NCBI GenBank assembly: GCA_903844815.1
Contig: CAIMVD010000404.1
Span: 1 to 36,169 of the forward strand
From: an uncultured Bacteroidota bacterium
Lineage (GTDB): Bacteria; Bacteroidota; Bacteroidia; Bacteroidales; VadinHA17
Reading direction: 5' to 3'
DNA length: 36,169 nt
This document shows positions 34,167-36,169 of this stretch, one piece after another. Position 1 is the stretch's first letter; each line of letters starts with the position of its first letter. The translations under genes and the position numbers were made by a program. Under the pieces are notes generated by a model, which had not been told where the DNA came from, made no database searches, and worked only from the letters and a program-made list of their open reading frames with translations.

Positions 34167-35591
34167 TCAAAAATAAAGGTCTCTCTCGCCTGCCTTAATC
34201 CTTTCAATTTTTTCGCGGGTACTTAATGCAACCTGAGTTTCCAGTTTATCGAGATTCTGACCAATGACCTTCCATCCTTTATCAATAGTCTCTCCCTGTC
34301 CATAATCGCATAGATATTCGGCGAGGGTCAGTATCGCATTTGGAGTACAGAATCGTTTTATGAATCCCGGAACAGAAAACTCCATGAAGTGTTCCCCTGT
34401 GCGTCCCATCCTGTAGCACGAAGTACAGAATGAAGGAAGATAGTCGCTGTCGAGCAGTTCGTCAATTACCTCGGCAAGTGATCTGGAGTCACTTATTTTA
34501 AATTGTTCACGATTGAGGTCCTGGTCCTCATTTTTTGTGTCAGAATATGATCCAAGCTCAAGTTTGGTTCCGCCGTCGATCTGCGACACACCATACTGCA
34601 ATACTTCCCTGCGTACATCGGGAGTTTCACGGGCAGTAAGTATCAATCCTGTATAGGGAACTGCAAGCCTTAGAATTGCAACGAGTTTTTTAAAATCCTC
34701 GTCGCTGGTCTCGTAGTTTTTATCAAGATTCAGGCTGACGGAATCTTTTATTCTGGGGAATGAAATTGTATGTGGCCCCACGTTGTAGCATGCTTCGAGA
34801 TGGTTTGCATGCCTTACCAGCCCCATAACCTCGAAGCGCCAGTCGTATAATCCGAAGAGGGCACCAATTCCTACATCGTCGATGCCTGCTTCCTGTGCCC
34901 TGTCGAGAGCAGTAAGCCGGTAGTCGTAGTCCCTTTTCTTGCCGCCAAGGTGGTATAATTTATATGCTTCGGGATGATAGGTTTCCTGGAAAACCTGGTA
35001 AGTTCCGATCCCTGATTGTCCAACAGTCCTGAATCCTTCGATATCGAGAGGCGCTGCATTAATATTCACTCTCCTGATCTCACCATGTCCCTTTTTGACC
35101 CCATACACGGTTTTAACGTTATGGGCAATATATTCAGGTGAATAATCAGGATGTTCGCCATAAACAAGGATAATTCTTTTCTGTCCGTTGTCTTCGAGGG
35201 CTTCGACTTCCTTTATCAGCTCACTGTCATCAAGGGTTTTTCTCACTGCTTCAGTATTGGAAGCCCTGAAGCCACAATACTTGCAGTTATTAATACACCT
35301 GTTCCCCACATAAAGCGGGGCGAAGAGAACTATCCGGTTTCCATAAACCCTCTGTTTCAGTTCGCGGGCACCCTGTTTGATCTCTTCCAAAAGATCGGTA
35401 CCGGAGGCATTTATAAGGACAGCGGTTTCTTCCAGGGTGAGCCTTTGTTTATCGAGCGATTTTGCAATAACATCCCTCACTCTCTGAGCGTCAGGCTTAG
35501 TATTATTTATCAGATCCCAAATCTCGTCAGGATCAATGAAAGACTTCATCCTCTGATCGGGGATGCTCAGTTTTTCAGGAGAAAATCTCAT
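34167..35591 (-). CDS. hydG: [FeFe]-hydrogenase maturase HydG (radical SAM tyrosine lyase)
   Basis: HydG cleaves tyrosine to p-cresol, cyanide and carbon monoxide and delivers the iron-bound diatomic ligands of the H-cluster. At 474 residues it has the family length. C99-x3-C103-x2-C106 (CINNCKYCGF) binds the SAM cluster; the C-terminal motif CX2CX22C (CTSC, then C in IKRFC) binds the auxiliary cluster and separates HydG from ThiH. GIGALFGLYDWRFEVMGLVRH is split here as GIGALFGLYDWRFE and VMGLVRHANHL. It is divergent in position from hydE but on the same side as the regulator. hydF and the hydrogenase gene are not in the window. Confidence 0.95.
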   Translation of the reverse strand: MRFSPEKLSIPDQRMKSFIDPDEIWDLINNTKPDAQRVRDVIAKSLDKQRLTLEETAVLINASGTDLLEEIKQGARELKQRVYGNRIVLFAPLYVGNRCINNCKYCGFRASNTEAVRKTLDDSELIKEVEALEDNGQKRIILVYGEHPDYSPEYIAHNVKTVYGVKKGHGEIRRVNINAAPLDIEGFRTVGQSGIGTYQVFQETYHPEAYKLYHLGGKKRDYDYRLTALDRAQEAGIDDVGIGALFGLYDWRFEVMGLVRHANHLEACYNVGPHTISFPRIKDSVSLNLDKNYETSDEDFKKLVAILRLAVPYTGLILTARETPDVRREVLQYGVSQIDGGTKLELGSYSDTKNEDQDLNREQFKISDSRSLAEVIDELLDSDYLPSFCTSCYRMGRTGEHFMEFSVPGFIKRFCTPNAILTLAEYLCDYGQGETIDKGWKVIGQNLDKLETQVALSTREKIERIKAGERDLYF

Positions 35592-35656
35592 GAATTCGTA
35601 TTTTTTTAATTGCCTGCAAAGATAATCAATAATCAGGGCAGGTCTGAATTTTTCAT

Positions 35657-36169
35657 CTAATAAATAAGTTCGGAGATCTCCTCCCTTGCCATGTTTATTC
35701 TGATGGCACTTTTAGTATCTGTAAGGTCAACTGACCCGTGTATTCTCTTGTGAAAACAGACGTTAATATTTTCCCCGGATGAAATGTCACCTTCGTCGAG
35801 GCAATTCAGAAGCACCTCCGCCTTTTCTCCGGCTTTCATGTGAACTATAGCCATACCCCGGGAATAAAACCCCGGTTTTTCAACGGATACAGCATAAATA
35901 CCCTGAGAAGGAAGCAATTTGCACTCTTCTGTAACCATAATTTTTGAGAAAACAGGCAGTGACCCGGGATTTCCGGGAACATAATCTACAGGTCTTCCGA
36001 TTACCAGGTAATAATGATCTAGATAGGCATTTGCCCTTTGAATATAACCGTTGCTTATTGCCTCCCTTATCTTCGTGGAGCTTACGGTTTCATGCTGTAC
36101 CTCCTGTTCAGGTATTTCCTCTGCCTCAAAATTATAATCCGACTGCCAGGCCCAAAGCTGACGGTAATC
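35657..36169 (-). CDS. RibF-like protein, N-terminus cut, divergent riboflavin kinase domain
   Basis: The frame is open from the window edge to the stop at 35657, giving the last 170 residues; an internal ATG at 35938 is not the real start. The visible part begins in an FAD synthetase (nucleotidyltransferase) domain: EIPEQEVQHETVSSTKIREA is its typical closing segment. The riboflavin kinase domain follows, with LLPSQGIYAVSVEKPGFYS and RGMA recognisable. The Mg/ATP loop normally reading G-x-P-T-A-N is replaced by PGSLPVFSKI, so the kinase half may be inactive. If the missing N-terminus is intact, the protein could adenylate FMN only. Bifunctional RibF with a poorly conserved kinase half is the alternative. 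It lies 65 bp upstream of hydG on the same strand. Confidence 0.75.
   Translation of the reverse strand, partial: DYRQLWAWQSDYNFEAEEIPEQEVQHETVSSTKIREAISNGYIQRANAYLDHYYLVIGRPVDYVPGNPGSLPVFSKIMVTEECKLLPSQGIYAVSVEKPGFYSRGMAIVHMKAGEKAEVLLNCLDEGDISSGENINVCFHKRIHGSVDLTDTKSAIRINMAREEISELIY

Noticed and set aside
33953-34198. 81-codon plus-strand open frame rich in Ser, Leu, Gln and Val
   Set aside because: It is the GTCTCTCA octamer translated, overlapping the regulator and hydG 3' ends.
35657-35938. Separate 93-residue gene starting at the ATG at 35938
   Set aside because: The frame stays open upstream to the window edge and encodes the FAD synthetase closing segment, so this is the 3' end of a longer RibF-like gene.

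Overview
The window looks like a chromosome segment from an anaerobic, amino-acid-fermenting member of the Bacteroidota, probably Bacteroidales or Marinilabiliales-like. The evidence is mixed. Candidate -7 elements of the TAnnTTTG type lie upstream of surE, pheT and the C69 peptidase gene, and a near match lies upstream of the LytTR regulator. Most starts lack a Shine-Dalgarno sequence. The families present also fit: a DUF3078 barrel protein, a LytTR response regulator, C69 and M14 secreted peptidases, and ferredoxin-dependent 2-oxoacid oxidoreductase. No rRNA, tRNA, CRISPR array or intact transposase was seen.

Layout. 1-5644: surE (cut by the left edge) diverges from an overlapping trio pheT - macro-domain hydrolase - UbiA prenyltransferase, followed by a GNAT-like protein. 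5721-7538: DUF3078 outer-membrane protein on the minus strand. 7811-11349: tryptophanase, then yicC, gmk and nadD. 11487-19477: a minus-strand operon of eight genes, in transcription order acyl-CoA synthetase (ADP-forming), ACT-domain protein, phenylacetate-CoA ligase, aminotransferase, and ferredoxin, alpha, beta and gamma subunits of a 2-oxoacid:ferredoxin oxidoreductase. 19917-24714: a LytTR regulator convergent with a 1303-residue six-PAS hybrid histidine kinase. 25134-32890: C69 dipeptidase, a six-unit palindromic repeat array, hydE, a divergent tyrosine phenol-lyase-like enzyme and an M14 metallopeptidase. 32898-33440: the eroded remains of an AbiEii-type nucleotidyltransferase toxin and its partner. 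33493-36169: a duplicated-domain hydrogenase regulator, hydG and the 3' end of a RibF-like gene (cut by the right edge).

How the parts fit (inference). Secreted peptidases supply amino acids. Tryptophanase and the lyase-like enzyme act on aromatic amino acids. The aminotransferase makes 2-oxoacids, and the oxidoreductase converts them to acyl- or arylacetyl-CoA plus reduced ferredoxin. The ADP-forming synthetase recovers ATP. Reduced ferredoxin could be reoxidised by an [FeFe]-hydrogenase, whose maturases HydE and HydG are encoded here, although HydF and the hydrogenase itself lie outside the window.

The most unusual non-coding content is (i) a BIME-like array of alternating 79/78-bp units with paired inverted hairpins at 26783-27240, (ii) four different short-period (6, 7, 7 and 8 bp) tandem repeats, each just beyond the 3' end of a minus-strand gene, and (iii) two intrinsic-terminator hairpins placed upstream of genes, one of them a candidate attenuator of the tyrosine phenol-lyase-like gene.
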